This document shows positions 26,576 through 38,272 of a stretch of 64,000 nt of DNA, in pieces (position 1 is the stretch's first letter; every line of letters begins with the position of its first letter). Below the pieces are notes generated by a model. It searched no databases, was not told the DNA's origin, and was given only the letters and a program-made list of their open reading frames with translations. This DNA is from Mycolicibacterium mengxianglii (GTDB lineage: Bacteria > Actinomycetota > Actinomycetes > Mycobacteriales > Mycobacteriaceae), in NCBI RefSeq assembly GCF_015710575.1, contig NZ_CP065373.1, forward strand, positions 4,774,001-4,838,000. Direction: 5' to 3'. A program made the position numbers and the translations under genes.

Positions 26576-28909
26576 TTGTTGAAGTTGTCGTACCCGGGAC
26601 GCGTGACGGCCCTGGCCACTCTGACGCTGCTGGCCGCGGCGTGCTCGTCAGAGGCACCGGAAGCACCGGAGAGCGTGCAGCGGCCCGACAATCCTCGGGC
26701 CACCTCACCGATCGACTGGAACGTGCCGGGCGCGCAGCGGTACCACCGCCTGGCCACCTACCCGGTTTATGCGAACCGCCCGCCCGGCGAGCCGATCGGG
26801 AACGAGACGGTGGCGGAGATCGCCGCGGTCAGCGACGACGGCAACATCGTCGTCCACACCGACGCACCGGCCAAGCGCATCGGCTTCATCGATATCACCG
26901 ATGCGACCAAACCCACCGGGCTGGGCACACTGTCGCTGGCCGAGTTGGGTGACGCCGACGACCAACCGACATCGGTGATCGTGCACGGCGAGTATGTGCT
27001 TGTGGTGGTCGACACCACCGGCGGCGATTTCGCGAACCCGGGTGGCCGTGTCGACGTGGTGCGCCTGAGCGACCGCACCCGGGTGCGCAGCATCGACCTG
27101 CAGGGGCAACCGGATTCCATTGCGCTGAGCAAGGATCGCGGCTTCGCTGCAATCGCCATGGAGAACCAGCGGGACGAGGAATTCACCCCCGAGGGGTCCG
27201 AGGAAGGCGACTTACCGCAACCGCCAACGGGTTTCGTACAGATCATCGATCTCGAAGGGCCGCCCGACTCCTGGTCTCTGCGACGTGTCGACTTCGACGT
27301 CGAGGCGGCCCGGGCCGCGGGGCTCGACACACCCGAGGATCTCGAACCCGAGTACGTCAGCATCAACTCGCGCGGCCAGATCGCGGTCACCTTGCAGGAG
27401 AACAACGGCATCGCGATCATCGACGGCCGTACCGGCGAGGTGAGCTCCATCTTCAGCGCAGGTTCGGAGTCGGTGACGGGTATCGACACCGCCGAGGACG
27501 GCACCATCGACCAGACCGGCGCGATCGAAAAGACACCCCGCGAACCCGATGCCATCGGCTGGATCGGTGACGACCACCTTGCGACGGCCAACGAAGGCGA
27601 CTGGAAGGGCGGCACCCGCGGCTGGACCATCTTCGACGCGGCGACCGGCGACGTGGTGTGGGACGCGGGCAATACCGTCGAACAACTCGCCGTGCGCACC
27701 GGTTTGCACACCGAAAGCCGTGCTGAGTCAAAGGGACCCGAGCCGGAGGGCCTGGCGATCACCGAGCTCGACGGCACCCCGGTGGCTCTCGTTGCCTCCG
27801 AACGCAGCAACTTCGTTGCGGTTTACGACGTCACTGATGTCGCCGCACCGAAATTCCGTCAGTTGCTGCCGACGACTCCCGGCCCGGAGGGCCTCCTGCC
27901 GGTGCCGCAGCGGGACCTGCTGGTGGTGTCGTCGGAGACCGACGACGCCGAAGCGCAGGTGCGCGCCACCGTCGGCATCTACGGCTACGGCGAAGCGTTC
28001 GCCGGCGCCGGCACGCCGTTCCCGTCCATCGTGTCCGGCGACGTAGCCGGTGCACCGATCCCGTGGGGCGCGCTCAGCGCGCTCAGCGCCGACCCGGTCG
28101 ACGAGAACCGCCTGCTGACCACCACCGACATTGCGTACGGCCCCACCAGGGTGCTGGGCGTGGACGTCGCCCAGTCGCCCGCGCTGATCGACAGCGAGAT
28201 CGTCGTCACCGAGAACGGCTCCCCGGTCACGCTGGACGTGGAAGGGATCGCGGGCCGGCCCGACGGCGGGTTTGTCCTGGCTGTCGAGGGTGAGGAAGGG
28301 TCAGGCAACGAGCTGGTCCGGGTGGCCGCCGACGGCACCGTCGAGGAGCACGTCGCCTTGCCCGAGGACATCGCCGGAGCACTCGGCGGTCAGGGCCTGG
28401 AAGGTGTTGCACTACAAGGCGACACAGTCTGGGTGGCGCTGCAGCGCGAATTGTCCACCGACCCGGCAGGGGTGACCCGCATCGGGCGGCACACGCCGGG
28501 GAGCGGGTGGGAATGGTTCGGCTACCCGCTGGAGAGCACCAGTGCCGACGGTGACTGGATCGGCCTGTCGGAGATCACGGTCTACAACAACGAGCTGCTG
28601 GTGCTCGAACGCGACAAGCGCAACGGCCCCGACGCCCGCCTGAAGGCCGTCTACCGCGTCGGGCTGCCCGACGACGCCGGGGTGGGCTCGGCAGCTGAGA
28701 CTCCGCCGATGTTGACGAAAACCCTGGCGCGCGACCTGCTTCCGGATCTGCGGGCAACCAACGGTTGGGTACAGGAGAAGGTCGAGGGAATGACCGTCGG
28801 TGGCAACGGGAATCTCTACGTCGTCACCGACAACGACGGACTCGACGACGCGAACGGCGAGACGGTGTTCCTGGATCTCGGACCGGCGGACACCGCACTG
28901 GGCGGCTGA
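26576..28909 (+). CDS. Lipoprotein, esterase-like activity of phytase family
   Basis: Secreted lipoprotein of 777 residues. The N-terminus is a lipoprotein signal with lipobox LAAACSS (lipidated Cys about residue 22). The remainder is a long beta-propeller-like protein with choice-of-anchor/LVIVD-type strands in the first half (VHGEYVLVVVDTTGGDF, GRVDVVRLSDRTRVRSIDLQ) and, towards the end, the DUF4394/phytase-like part with LDVEGIAGRPDGGFVLAVEG, KVEGMTVGGNGNLYVVTDND. TTG at 26576 is chosen because GGAGGAACAG precedes it. It probably hydrolyses or binds a phosphorylated or ester substrate at the cell surface; the substrate is not evident. Confidence 0.8.
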   Translation: MLKLSYPGRVTALATLTLLAAACSSEAPEAPESVQRPDNPRATSPIDWNVPGAQRYHRLATYPVYANRPPGEPIGNETVAEIAAVSDDGNIVVHTDAPAKRIGFIDITDATKPTGLGTLSLAELGDADDQPTSVIVHGEYVLVVVDTTGGDFANPGGRVDVVRLSDRTRVRSIDLQGQPDSIALSKDRGFAAIAMENQRDEEFTPEGSEEGDLPQPPTGFVQIIDLEGPPDSWSLRRVDFDVEAARAAGLDTPEDLEPEYVSINSRGQIAVTLQENNGIAIIDGRTGEVSSIFSAGSESVTGIDTAEDGTIDQTGAIEKTPREPDAIGWIGDDHLATANEGDWKGGTRGWTIFDAATGDVVWDAGNTVEQLAVRTGLHTESRAESKGPEPEGLAITELDGTPVALVASERSNFVAVYDVTDVAAPKFRQLLPTTPGPEGLLPVPQRDLLVVSSETDDAEAQVRATVGIYGYGEAFAGAGTPFPSIVSGDVAGAPIPWGALSALSADPVDENRLLTTTDIAYGPTRVLGVDVAQSPALIDSEIVVTENGSPVTLDVEGIAGRPDGGFVLAVEGEEGSGNELVRVAADGTVEEHVALPEDIAGALGGQGLEGVALQGDTVWVALQRELSTDPAGVTRIGRHTPGSGWEWFGYPLESTSADGDWIGLSEITVYNNELLVLERDKRNGPDARLKAVYRVGLPDDAGVGSAAETPPMLTKTLARDLLPDLRATNGWVQEKVEGMTVGGNGNLYVVTDNDGLDDANGETVFLDLGPADTALGG

Positions 28910-28937
28910 CCTCCGCGAAGTCTCGGCATTGGGTCCA

Positions 28938-29942
28938 CTACGCTCCGTGCCCGGCCGGGACCCGCTCGTCCCGGCGGGTGGGGCCCGGCGGGGTGCCGTC
29001 ACCGAATGGCCTGCCGCCCAAAGAATCCCGACCGTGCGACGTGAGCCAGTTGGTCAGATCCGGCCCCTTCGGCACGACCCGCGTCGGGTTGATGTCGGTA
29101 TGCACCATGTAGTAGTGCTGCTTGATCTGGACGAAGTCGATGGTGTCGCCGAAACCTGGGGTCTGGAAGAGGTCCCGGGCGTAGGCCCACAACGCGGGCA
29201 TCTCGGTCAGCTTGGTCCGATTGCATTTGAAGTGGCCGTGATACACCGGGTCGAAACGAGCCAGGGTGGTGAACAGCCGGACGTCGGCCTCGGTGATGGT
29301 GTCCCCGACGAGATACCGCTGTTTGGCCAAGCGGTCTTCCAGCCAGTCCAGCGCGGAGAACAACCGGTCGTAGGCCGCCTCGTACGCCTCCTGCGTGCCG
29401 GCGAACCCGCACCGGTACACCCCGTTGTTCACTTCGGTGTAGACGCGCCGGGCCACCTCGTCTATCTCGGCACGCAACGGCTCGGGATACAGCTGCGGGG
29501 CGCCCTCGCGGTGGTAGGCCGCCCACTCCGTGGAGAAGTCCAGCGACATCTGCGCGAAGTCGTTGGTGACCACCTGACCGGTCGCGACCTCGACGATCGC
29601 AGGTACGGTGATGCCCTTCGGATAGTCCGGGAACCGGGCGAAGTACGCGTCCTGGAGCCGGGGGATCTTCAACACCGGGTCCACTCCCCCGGGATCGAGA
29701 TCGAAGGTCCAGCTGCGTTCGTCGTGGGTGGGCCCGCAGAAACCGATGGACATCACGTCCTCGAGTCCGAGAAGGCGTCGCACGATGATCATCCGGTTCG
29801 CCCACGGACATGCCCGCGCCACGATCAGCCGATAGCGGCCAGGCTCCACCGGATAGCCGTCACGACCGTCGGCGGTGATTCGAGTGGTGATGTAGTCGGT
29901 GTCCCGATCGAACTCACCGGAACCGGCGACGTATCCAGCCAT
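28938..29942 (-). CDS. Glutathionyl-hydroquinone reductase-like thiol transferase
   Basis: Omega-class glutathione-transferase-like protein of 334 residues, YqjG/ECM4 family. The catalytic cysteine sits in VARACPWANRMIIVRRLLGL; FPDYPKGITVPAIVEVATGQ forms the thioredoxin-like half, and the C-terminal helical half carries FVQIKQHYYMVHTDINPTRV, a strong family marker. Mycobacteria make mycothiol rather than glutathione, so the physiological partner is probably mycothiol, with reductive removal of thiol conjugates from quinones as the likely role. Convergent with the lipoprotein gene. Confidence 0.87.
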   Translation of the reverse strand: MAGYVAGSGEFDRDTDYITTRITADGRDGYPVEPGRYRLIVARACPWANRMIIVRRLLGLEDVMSIGFCGPTHDERSWTFDLDPGGVDPVLKIPRLQDAYFARFPDYPKGITVPAIVEVATGQVVTNDFAQMSLDFSTEWAAYHREGAPQLYPEPLRAEIDEVARRVYTEVNNGVYRCGFAGTQEAYEAAYDRLFSALDWLEDRLAKQRYLVGDTITEADVRLFTTLARFDPVYHGHFKCNRTKLTEMPALWAYARDLFQTPGFGDTIDFVQIKQHYYMVHTDINPTRVVPKGPDLTNWLTSHGRDSLGGRPFGDGTPPGPTRRDERVPAGHGA

Positions 29943-30002
29943 GGGTACAGCTTGCCTGTTCGGGCTGCGGTTCCGGCGGGATTGCCCGACGTCTGAGCAG
30001 GC

Positions 30003-30416
30003 TCAGGCGTCGAGTTCCCGCGCGACGGCCTTGACCACCTCGGACACCCGACGCGCCACCTTGCGGTCCGGGTACTTGCCCTTGCGCAGCTCGGGCTGCA
30101 CGGTGCCTTCGAGCAGGGTGATCATGTCCTCGACCATGCCGTGCAGCTCGTCGGGGCTGTGCTTGTGCTCGGCCGGCCCCGCGGCTTCGCGCCGGGTGCG
30201 CGACAGGCTCGGCGGCGGGTCCAGCAGCTTGACGCTGAGCGCCTGGGGCCCGCGACGGCCGGCGGCGACGCCGAACTCGACCTTCTGACCAGCTTTGAGA
30301 CCTTCAACTCCCGCAGGCAGCGCCGAGGAACGGACGTAGACGTCCTCCCCCTCTTCCTGGGAAAGGAAGCCGAAGCCCTTCTCGGCGTCGTACCACTTCA
30401 CCTTGCCGGTCGGCAC
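30003..30416 (-). CDS. cspB: Cold-shock domain protein, CspB type
   Basis: Protein of 137 residues: an N-terminal cold-shock OB domain ([20 protein letters not shown], then [11 protein letters not shown]) with the RNP1 motif KGFGFL and an RNP2-like VYVRS, and a C-terminal mycobacterial extension ([40 protein letters not shown]). This longer form matches Rv0871. It would bind single-stranded RNA or DNA. GTG at 30416 is taken as start, giving the family beginning MPTGKVKW, with AGGTGAG about eight bases upstream; an in-frame GTG at 30425 is possible. Confidence 0.92.
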   Translation of the reverse strand: MPTGKVKWYDAEKGFGFLSQEEGEDVYVRSSALPAGVEGLKAGQKVEFGVAAGRRGPQALSVKLLDPPPSLSRTRREAAGPAEHKHSPDELHGMVEDMITLLEGTVQPELRKGKYPDRKVARRVSEVVKAVARELDA

Positions 30417-30564
30417 TGGTCTCACCTGCTTGTCTGACGGAGTCTTGGCAACATAAGGAAGCGTCCTGCCTGCGCAGGACGCAATGACAGCTGATCCTAC
30501 TCGGCTGGTCGCCGAGCCAGCATCCCCGTTAACTCGGTAGGCTTGCCGTACCCCTGGAGGAGCT

Positions 30565-30978
30565 ATGCGCCTGATATTGAACGTGATCTGGCTGATCTTC
30601 GGCGGCCTCTGGTTGGCACTGGGCTACCTGTTGGCCGCGCTGATCTGTTTCGTGCTGATCATCACCATCCCATTCGGCTTCGCGTCGCTGCGTATCGCGT
30701 CCTACGCGCTGTGGCCGTTTGGTCGCACCATCGTCGACAAACCGGGCCCGCGACCCGGTGCGCTGATCGGCAACGTCATCTGGGTGATCGTGGCGGGCGT
30801 CTGGCTGGCGATCGGGCATCTGGTGAGCGCCGTCGCGATGGCCATCACCATCGTCGGGATCCCGCTGGCGCTGGCCAATCTGAAGATGATCCCGGTCTCG
30901 TTGTTCCCGCTGGGCAAGGAGATCGTCCCCGCCGACGAGGTCCGCCCGGTTCGCGACACTGCGGGGGCTCCTCGTTGA
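30565..30978 (+). CDS. YccF domain membrane protein
   Basis: Inner-membrane protein of 137 residues with two copies of the YccF domain: [20 protein letters not shown] with [18 protein letters not shown], and [20 protein letters not shown] with [20 protein letters not shown]. Four membrane spans are expected. Corresponds to Rv0870c. Function unknown. The ATG follows TGGAGGAGCT, a strong ribosome site, and the stop overlaps the TTG start of moaA, so they are co-translated. Confidence 0.88.
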   Translation: MRLILNVIWLIFGGLWLALGYLLAALICFVLIITIPFGFASLRIASYALWPFGRTIVDKPGPRPGALIGNVIWVIVAGVWLAIGHLVSAVAMAITIVGIPLALANLKMIPVSLFPLGKEIVPADEVRPVRDTAGAPR

Positions 30979-32039
30979 CTGTCATCGGATTAGGTGTTCC
31001 TTCTATTCGGGGACCGGCCGCCGGTTCGTCCGGTCCGGCCCCCGTCACCGGGCCGCTGATCGACACATTCGGCAGGGTGGCCACCGACCTGCGGGTATCG
31101 CTGACAGATCGTTGCAACCTGCGCTGCACCTACTGCATGCCCGCCGAGGGGCTGGACTGGATGCCGCGGTCGGAGATGCTCTCCGCCGACGAGCTGGTCC
31201 GGCTGCTGCGTATCGCCGTGACGCGGCTGGGAATCACCACTGTCCGGTTCACCGGCGGCGAGCCGCTGCTGGTGCCGCACCTGGAGGATGTGGTGGCGGG
31301 GACCGCAGCGCTGCGGCCCCGTCCGGAGATGGCAGTGACGACCAACGGTCTGGGCCTGGCGCGACGGGCTGAGAGTCTGGCCGCCGCGGGGCTGAATCGC
31401 GTCAACGTCTCCCTCGACACGGTGGATGCGGCCCACTTCGCGGCGATCACCCGCCGCGACCGACTCGACGACGTCGTAGTCGGCCTGGCCGCGGCGCAGC
31501 GCGCGGGGCTGGGTCCGGTGAAGGTGAACGCCGTCTTGGATCCGGTGACCGGGCGCGATGACGTGGTGGCGCTGCTGACCTTCTGTCTCGAGCACGATTA
31601 CCAGTTGCGCGTCATCGAGCAGATGCCGCTGGATGCCGGTCACCAGTGGCGCCGCGGCGAAGTCCTGACCGGCGCGGAAATCTTGGAGATCCTGCGCGGC
31701 CACTTCACGCTGACGGCTGATCCCGCGCCGCGCGGGTCGGCGCCGGCCGAGGTGTGGCGCGTCAACGGCGGGCCGGGCACCGTCGGGGTGATCGCGTCGG
31801 TGTCGCAGGCTTTCTGTGCAGCGTGTGACCGCAGCCGTCTCACTGCCGACGGGCAGGTGCGCAACTGCCTCTTCGCGCGCGATGAGACGGACTTGCGGGT
31901 ACTGCTGCGCAGCGGTGCTGATGATGATGCGATCGAGTCGACCTGGCGCAGCGCCATGTGGAGCAAGGCAGCCGGGCACGGTATCAACGACCCGGGTTTC
32001 GTCCAGCCCGCCCGGCCGATGAGTTCCATCGGTGGCTGA
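30975..32039 (+). CDS. moaA: GTP 3',8-cyclase MoaA
   Basis: Radical-SAM enzyme of 354 residues catalysing the first step of molybdenum-cofactor synthesis, GTP to 3',8-cyclo-H2GTP, together with MoaC. The SAM cluster is CNLRCTYC (C47, C51, C54); the second cluster is in FCAACDRSRLTADGQVRNCL; TGGEPLL and the C-terminal Gly-Gly (SSIGG) needed for activity are present. The TTG at 30975 overlaps the yccF stop and gives an N-terminus like mycobacterial MoaA2 (Rv0869c). The stop overlaps the moaD start. Confidence 0.95.
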   Translation: MTVIGLGVPSIRGPAAGSSGPAPVTGPLIDTFGRVATDLRVSLTDRCNLRCTYCMPAEGLDWMPRSEMLSADELVRLLRIAVTRLGITTVRFTGGEPLLVPHLEDVVAGTAALRPRPEMAVTTNGLGLARRAESLAAAGLNRVNVSLDTVDAAHFAAITRRDRLDDVVVGLAAAQRAGLGPVKVNAVLDPVTGRDDVVALLTFCLEHDYQLRVIEQMPLDAGHQWRRGEVLTGAEILEILRGHFTLTADPAPRGSAPAEVWRVNGGPGTVGVIASVSQAFCAACDRSRLTADGQVRNCLFARDETDLRVLLRSGADDDAIESTWRSAMWSKAAGHGINDPGFVQPARPMSSIGG

Positions 32040-32310
32040 GGTGACCGGTGTGCGCGCCCAGATCGCCATCAGGGTGCGCTATTTTGCCGCCGCACGTGCC
32101 GCCGCAGGCGCCGAGGAAGAAGTGGTGCATCTGTCGGCCGGGAGCACCCTCGCAGACCTGGTGGCCACGCTCAGCGGGCGAGGTCTCGAGCTGGATCGGG
32201 TGCTGCAACGGTGTTCCTATCTTTGTGACAGCTTCGCAGTTCGCGACCCCCAAACCGTCATCGAATCGGGACAAACTGTCGACGTGCTACCCCCTTTCGC
32301 AGGCGGGTGA
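32032..32310 (+). CDS. moaD: Molybdopterin synthase small subunit MoaD
   Basis: Ubiquitin-fold sulfur carrier of 92 residues ending in the required Gly-Gly (VLPPFAGG), whose thiocarboxylate supplies sulfur to molybdopterin together with MoaE. VRYFAAARAAAGAEEEVV is the family's opening strand. GTG at 32032 overlaps the moaA stop; a GTG at 32041 is also possible. Corresponds to moaD2 (Rv0868c). The partner moaE lies on the other strand beyond rpfA. Confidence 0.92.
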   Translation: MAEVTGVRAQIAIRVRYFAAARAAAGAEEEVVHLSAGSTLADLVATLSGRGLELDRVLQRCSYLCDSFAVRDPQTVIESGQTVDVLPPFAGG

Positions 32311-32539
32311 CCGTGAGTTACATCACATAACGATCCGGTAACGAGCTGGCTGATGCGGAATACGTAGGGGTTCGGACCAGCGAAAACGTCATTCTGAAAT
32401 GGCGTTTTAGAGCTTTATTAGAATTTGCCGATACGCAAAACGCCAGGACAGGGCGGACGTGACGGGGTGGTCGACACGCGTTACCGTTCACTCCCAAGCG
32501 AGCCGAGATCTTCCGAGCGGCAGGCCCATCCCGCTTCCA

Positions 32540-34086
<1,547 letters not shown>

Positions 34087-34093
34087 CAGAACC

Positions 34094-34164
34094 AAACGTC
34101 GAGACTGCACACAGGGTCGTGTCCACCCGGACACAACGGCCCTGGATGCAGTCTCGACGTGTTT
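34094..34164. terminator. Long imperfect hairpin after rpfA
   Basis: The arm aaacgtcgagactgca (34094-34109) is complementary to tgcagtctcgacgtgttt (34147-34164), and an inner pair, cagggtcgtgtcc with ggacacaacggccctg, extends the stem. It starts eight bases after the rpfA stop and lacks a T-run, as is common for mycobacterial terminators. Together with the following direct repeats it separates the convergent rpfA and moaE genes. Confidence 0.6.
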
Positions 34165-34165
34165 C

Positions 34166-34290
34166 CAGGCTGAGTGCATTGCCCACTCCTCAGCGGGCCT
34201 CGTCCCTCGGCCCGCCTCGGTCAGGCTGAGTGCATTGCCCACTCCTCAGCGGGCCTCGTCCCTCGGCCCGCATCGGTCGTCAGGCTGAGT
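34166..34290. repeat. 56-bp direct repeats between rpfA and moaE
   Basis: Two nearly identical 56-base units begin caggctgagtgcattgcc at 34166 and 34222; a third, short copy (caggctgagt) at 34281 coincides with the end of moaE. Each unit contains gggcctcgtccctcggccc, which can fold on itself. The arrangement suggests duplication of the moaE 3' end together with its terminator-like hairpin. Confidence 0.85.
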
Positions 34291-34705
34291 TGACCCATTC
34301 ATCGGTGCCGTCACCGAAGAACTGGTGCTTCCACACCGGCAGGCGCTCCTTCACGACGTCCACCAGCAGTGCGCAGGTGTCGAACGCGGCCTTGCGATGG
34401 TCGGCGGCCACCGCGGCCACCAGGGCGGCATCACCGATGGCCAAGGGCCCGATCCGGTGACTCGCCGCGATGGCCCGCACCCCGACCGCCTGCGCAGCGA
34501 TTTCCGCCAGCACTTCGGCCAGTGTCTGTTCGGCCAGCGGGTGGGCGGAATACTCCAGCCGCAGCACGTGCTTGCCGCCGTCGTGGTCACGCACCACTCC
34601 GGAGAAGCCGACCACCGCGCCGGCGGCCTCATGCGCCACCAGGGCTTCGTGCTCGGTCAGTGAGATGGGCTGCTCGGTGAGCGCCGCCCGCAGCACCACT
34701 GTCAT
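34280..34705 (-). CDS. moaE: Molybdopterin synthase catalytic subunit MoaE
   Basis: Protein of 141 residues that, with MoaD, converts precursor Z (cPMP) to molybdopterin. [53 protein letters not shown] and [20 protein letters not shown] are family landmarks, including the active-site lysines (KERLPVWK). First of three overlapping or abutting Mo-cofactor genes as read leftward; the start overlaps the mog stop by four bases. Corresponds to moaE2 (Rv0866). Confidence 0.94.
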   Translation of the reverse strand: MTVVLRAALTEQPISLTEHEALVAHEAAGAVVGFSGVVRDHDGGKHVLRLEYSAHPLAEQTLAEVLAEIAAQAVGVRAIAASHRIGPLAIGDAALVAAVAADHRKAAFDTCALLVDVVKERLPVWKHQFFGDGTDEWVNSA

Positions 34706-35196
34706 CGCTGATGGTCCTCTCCGGCGAGCTGATCCAAGGCGTGGTGCACCACGTCGGCCAATACCCCGAGTCCGTCGCGGACCCCGCCGGGGGAACCCGG
34801 GAGGTTGACGATCAACGTCCGCCCCGCCACCCCACAGACCCCACGCGAGAGCACCGCCGTGGGAACCTTCGGCAGCCCGGACCGGCGGATCGCTTCAGCC
34901 AGGCCCGGCACCTCGTAGTCGAGCACCGCTGCGGTTTGCGCGGGGGTGGCATCGGTCGGCGAGATACCGGTGCCACCAGAGGTGATCACCAGGTCCACCT
35001 GCGCTTCGACGGCCGACCGCAATGCCGCGCCGACGGCTTCCCCGTCGGGCACCACGTCGATCTCAGGTTGTGAAAGTCCTTGTTGCACAAGCCAGTCGGA
35101 GATGATTGGCCCGCAGCGGTCGTCGTACACCCCCGCCGCGGCCCGGGTGGAGGCAATCACCACCCGCGCTGTGCGCCGGTGCGGTTTCGACGTCAC
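34702..35196 (-). CDS. mog: Mog/MoaB-type molybdopterin adenylyltransferase
   Basis: MogA/MoaB-fold protein of 164 residues, which adenylylates molybdopterin before molybdate insertion. The conserved [20 protein letters not shown] and [20 protein letters not shown] are present, with the acidic and Gly-rich loops intact. It overlaps both neighbours by four bases (moaC upstream, moaE downstream), forming a tightly coupled moaC-mog-moaE operon. Corresponds to Rv0865. Confidence 0.93.
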   Translation of the reverse strand: MTSKPHRRTARVVIASTRAAAGVYDDRCGPIISDWLVQQGLSQPEIDVVPDGEAVGAALRSAVEAQVDLVITSGGTGISPTDATPAQTAAVLDYEVPGLAEAIRRSGLPKVPTAVLSRGVCGVAGRTLIVNLPGSPGGVRDGLGVLADVVHHALDQLAGEDHQR

Positions 35197-35678
35197 CGCG
35201 TCCAGGTTCCGGTGCGCCCACCAGCTTTGCTGAGCACGCGTATGTCATGGATGCTCGCGGCCGGGTCGACCGCCTTGATCATGTCGTACACCGTCAGCGC
35301 CGCCACACTGACCGCCGTCAGCGATTCCATCTCCACCCCGGTGCGATCAGTGGTGCGCACGGTGGCGGTGATGTCCACCTGTTCCGCACCGACTTCGAAC
35401 TCGATGTCGACACCGGTCAGCGCCAGGTGGTGGCAGAGCGGGATCAGGTCGCTGGTGCGTTTGGCCGCGAGAATCCCTGCCACCCGTGCGGTAGCCAGCG
35501 CGTCACCTTTGGGCAGCCCGCCCGAGGAGATCAGGCCGACGACCTCGGCGGTGGTCCGCAGGGTTCCCGCCGCCACCGCGGTGCGCTTGGTGACCGATTT
35601 GTCCGAGACGTCGACCATGTGCGCCGCGCCCCGTTCGTCGAGGTGCGAGAGCGGATTGGGCCCAGCGCTGCGTGCCAC
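35193..35678 (-). CDS. moaC: Cyclic pyranopterin monophosphate synthase MoaC
   Basis: Protein of 161 residues that converts 3',8-cyclo-H2GTP (product of MoaA) to cPMP. Family motifs present: [16 protein letters not shown] at the start, [20 protein letters not shown] with the catalytic Lys and His pair, and [20 protein letters not shown] with [20 protein letters not shown]. Corresponds to moaC2 (Rv0864). It lies two bases downstream of a small conserved gene and overlaps mog. Confidence 0.95.
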   Translation of the reverse strand: MARSAGPNPLSHLDERGAAHMVDVSDKSVTKRTAVAAGTLRTTAEVVGLISSGGLPKGDALATARVAGILAAKRTSDLIPLCHHLALTGVDIEFEVGAEQVDITATVRTTDRTGVEMESLTAVSVAALTVYDMIKAVDPAASIHDIRVLSKAGGRTGTWTR

Positions 35679-35680
35679 CG

Positions 35681-35878
35681 CTACCGATTGACGACGGTGA
35701 CGGGGTGCACGTATGGCAGCTCAGACGCGGGCAACGGGAACTCGATGTCACCGAACGGAGACAGTGATCCGGTGCGGTCGGAGACCAGCTCACTCACCGC
35801 GTGATCGTCGGGCCCGACCTCCGGCCAGCCGTTGTCGACATACTTCTTCTTGTCAGCGTTGTCAGCCACGGGAGCCAT
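35681..35878 (-). CDS. Small conserved protein, Rv0863-like
   Basis: Protein of 65 residues, acidic and polar, with no membrane segment: [40 protein letters not shown] and [12 protein letters not shown]. Its place directly upstream of moaC, with a two-base gap, matches the small mycobacterial gene Rv0863. Start is ATG 35878, with CGGGAG-like sequence in the complement upstream. Function unknown; co-transcription with the Mo-cofactor genes is likely but a role there is not shown. Confidence 0.65.
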   Translation of the reverse strand: MAPVADNADKKKYVDNGWPEVGPDDHAVSELVSDRTGSLSPFGDIEFPLPASELPYVHPVTVVNR

Positions 35879-35934
35879 TCTGTCAGGTGCTCGCCGAATG
35901 GCGCGCACGAGAACCTGTTTTACGCTGGTCACCG

Positions 35935-38205
35935 ATGACCAAGCACACCCCGGGAATGCCGCTGGGCGCCTGGCTGGCCGAGTTGCCGGACGAGCGGCTC
36001 ATTCGCCTCCTGGAATTGCGGCCCGATCTCGCCCAACCGCCGCCGGGCAGCATCTCGGCCCTGGCTGCCCGGGCGCAGGCACGGCAATCGGTCAAAGCCG
36101 CCACCGATGAGCTGGATTTCCTGCGGCTGGCGGTGCTCGACGCGCTGCTGGTGCTGCACGCCGACACCACGGAAGTGCCGGTGACGAAGCTGGTGGAACT
36201 GGTCGAGGGCCGGGCTCCCGCGGCGGTGGTGCTCGAAGCGCTCGACGATCTGCGCCTGCGTGCTCTGGCGTGGGGGGACACCTCGGTCCGGGTGTCCGCA
36301 GAGGCCGCTGCCGGGCTGCCCTGGTATCCCGGGCAGGTCATCTTGGAGGATCCGACGCGCACGGCCGACGAGATCGCCGCGATGCTGGCGGAGCTCGACG
36401 ATGCGCAACGTGACCTGTTGGAGCGCCTGCTCGACGGGTCCCCGGTGGGTCGCACCCGCGACGCCGCCCCCGGTGCCCCCGCTGATCGGCCGGTGCCGCG
36501 ACTGCTGGCCGCGGGGCTGCTGCGCCAGGTCGACGACGAGACAGTGATCCTGCCCCGGCAGGTGGGTCAGGTGATGCGCGGTGAGGAGCCCGGCCCGCTG
36601 CATCTGGTGGCGCCGGAACCCACGGTGGCCACCAACCCGATCAGCAACGTCGATGCCGTAGCGGCGGGCGCGGTGATCGACCTGATGCGCGACATCGACG
36701 TGCTGCTCGAGACGCTCAGCGGCACCCCGATCCCCGAACTGCGCAGCGGCGGGCTCGGGGTGCGCGATATGAAGCGGCTGACCAAGCTGACCGGCATCGG
36801 CGAGCCGCGCCTCGGACTGACACTGGAAGTCAGCGCCGCTTCGGGACTGATCGCCAGTGGCATCCCCGATCCCGATCCGGGCGACGGCTCGGGAACGTTC
36901 TGGGCCCCCACGGTCGCCGCGGACCGGTTCGCCGAGATGTCGTTGGCCGAACGCTGGCAACTGATCGCCGGCACGTGGCTCGGCCTGCCGGCACGTCCCA
37001 GCCTGATCGGTCATCGCGGACCGGACGGCAAGCCGTACGCGGCTCTGTCAGACGCGCTGTATTCGACCGCGGCGCCGCTGGACCGGCGGCTGCTGCTCAG
37101 TGTGTTGGCCTCGATGCCCGAGGGCGCCGGGGTGGATGCGACGTCGGCGTCCCGGGCGATGATCTGGCGGCGCCCACGCTGGGCGGTCCGGTTGCAGCCC
37201 GAACCCGTCGGGCAATTGCTGGAGGAGGCCCATGCGCTCGGCTTGATCGGCCGTGGCGCCCTCACCACGCCCACCCGGGTACTGATCGACGGCGACGACA
37301 CCGCTGATGCGGCGATCGCCGCGATGACCAAGGTGCTGCCGGCGCCGATCGATTATTTCCTCGTGCAGGCTGACCTGACGGTGGTGGTTCCGGGCCCGCT
37401 GGAACGCGACCTGGCCGACGAGCTCGCCTCGCTGGCGACGGTCGAGTCGGCGGGCGCGGCCATGGTGTACCGGGTCAGCGAGCAGTCGATCCGCCACGCC
37501 CTCGACACCGGCCGCACCGCAGGCGCGCTGCACACCTTCTTCGCCAAGCACTCCAAGACACCGGTGCCGCAGGGGCTGACGTATCTGATCGACGACGTGG
37601 CCCGCCGGCACGGCCAGCTGCGGATCGGGATGGCGTCGTCGTTCATCCGGTGTGACGACCCCTCACTGCTCACCCAGGCCATGGCGCTTCCCAGCGCGGC
37701 GCCATTGGAGCTGCGGTTGGTGGCGCCGACCGTCGCGGTGTCGCAGGCCGCCATCTCCGACGTGCTGGAGGTACTGCGCGGCGCCGGTCTGGCGCCGGCT
37801 GCAGAAGACTCCTCCGGCGCCATCGTCGACCTGCGCTCCCGGGGCGCCCGGGTGCCCACACCGCAGCACCGCCGCTTCTTCCGGCCTTTGCCCGGTGGCC
37901 CCAACCACGACACCCTGGCGGCCGTGGTTTCGATGCTGCGCAAGGTCGTCGCACTGCCGGTTCCGAGCGCCGGCGGCGACCGGGTGGACCCGGCCCGGGC
38001 CATGGCATTGCTCCAGCAAGCGGCCTATCACCAGGCTAGTGTCGTGATCGGCTACATCGACCCGGCCGGAGTGGCCACCCAGCGGGTGGTCTCCCCCATC
38101 TCGGTTCGCGGCGGGCAGTTGATGGCGTTCGATCCCGCGTCCGGCCGTGTCCGCGACTTTGCTATTCACCGCGTCACCTCGGTGGTGTCGGCCGAAGACG
38201 GATAA
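35935..38205 (+). CDS. Helicase-associated-domain protein (Rv0862c-like)
   Basis: Protein of 756 residues of the mycobacterial/actinobacterial family containing a C-terminal XPB/Ssl2-like N-terminal-type domain ([31 protein letters not shown]) and a WYL-like end ([20 protein letters not shown] with [13 protein letters not shown]). The N-terminal half is helical, with winged-helix-like segments such as [20 protein letters not shown]. It has no helicase motifs of its own. It lies about 70 bases upstream of the XPB helicase gene on the same strand and may regulate or load it. Start ATG 35935; upstream frame is out of family. Confidence 0.78.
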   Translation: MTKHTPGMPLGAWLAELPDERLIRLLELRPDLAQPPPGSISALAARAQARQSVKAATDELDFLRLAVLDALLVLHADTTEVPVTKLVELVEGRAPAAVVLEALDDLRLRALAWGDTSVRVSAEAAAGLPWYPGQVILEDPTRTADEIAAMLAELDDAQRDLLERLLDGSPVGRTRDAAPGAPADRPVPRLLAAGLLRQVDDETVILPRQVGQVMRGEEPGPLHLVAPEPTVATNPISNVDAVAAGAVIDLMRDIDVLLETLSGTPIPELRSGGLGVRDMKRLTKLTGIGEPRLGLTLEVSAASGLIASGIPDPDPGDGSGTFWAPTVAADRFAEMSLAERWQLIAGTWLGLPARPSLIGHRGPDGKPYAALSDALYSTAAPLDRRLLLSVLASMPEGAGVDATSASRAMIWRRPRWAVRLQPEPVGQLLEEAHALGLIGRGALTTPTRVLIDGDDTADAAIAAMTKVLPAPIDYFLVQADLTVVVPGPLERDLADELASLATVESAGAAMVYRVSEQSIRHALDTGRTAGALHTFFAKHSKTPVPQGLTYLIDDVARRHGQLRIGMASSFIRCDDPSLLTQAMALPSAAPLELRLVAPTVAVSQAAISDVLEVLRGAGLAPAAEDSSGAIVDLRSRGARVPTPQHRRFFRPLPGGPNHDTLAAVVSMLRKVVALPVPSAGGDRVDPARAMALLQQAAYHQASVVIGYIDPAGVATQRVVSPISVRGGQLMAFDPASGRVRDFAIHRVTSVVSAEDG

Positions 38206-38272
38206 TGGACTGATGACCCGCGCCGATCACCGGTGCAAAGCGGGGCATGAGCAATGAGGAGAACTGGCACGC

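Noticed and set aside
30543..30978. Upstream extension of moaA through yccF
   Set aside because: The moaA frame stays open across yccF, but the family start and the TTGA overlap place the moaA start at 30975.
34166..34290. Repeat array considered as a CRISPR
   Set aside because: Two adjacent 56-bp units with no variable spacers and no cas genes; a simple tandem duplication.
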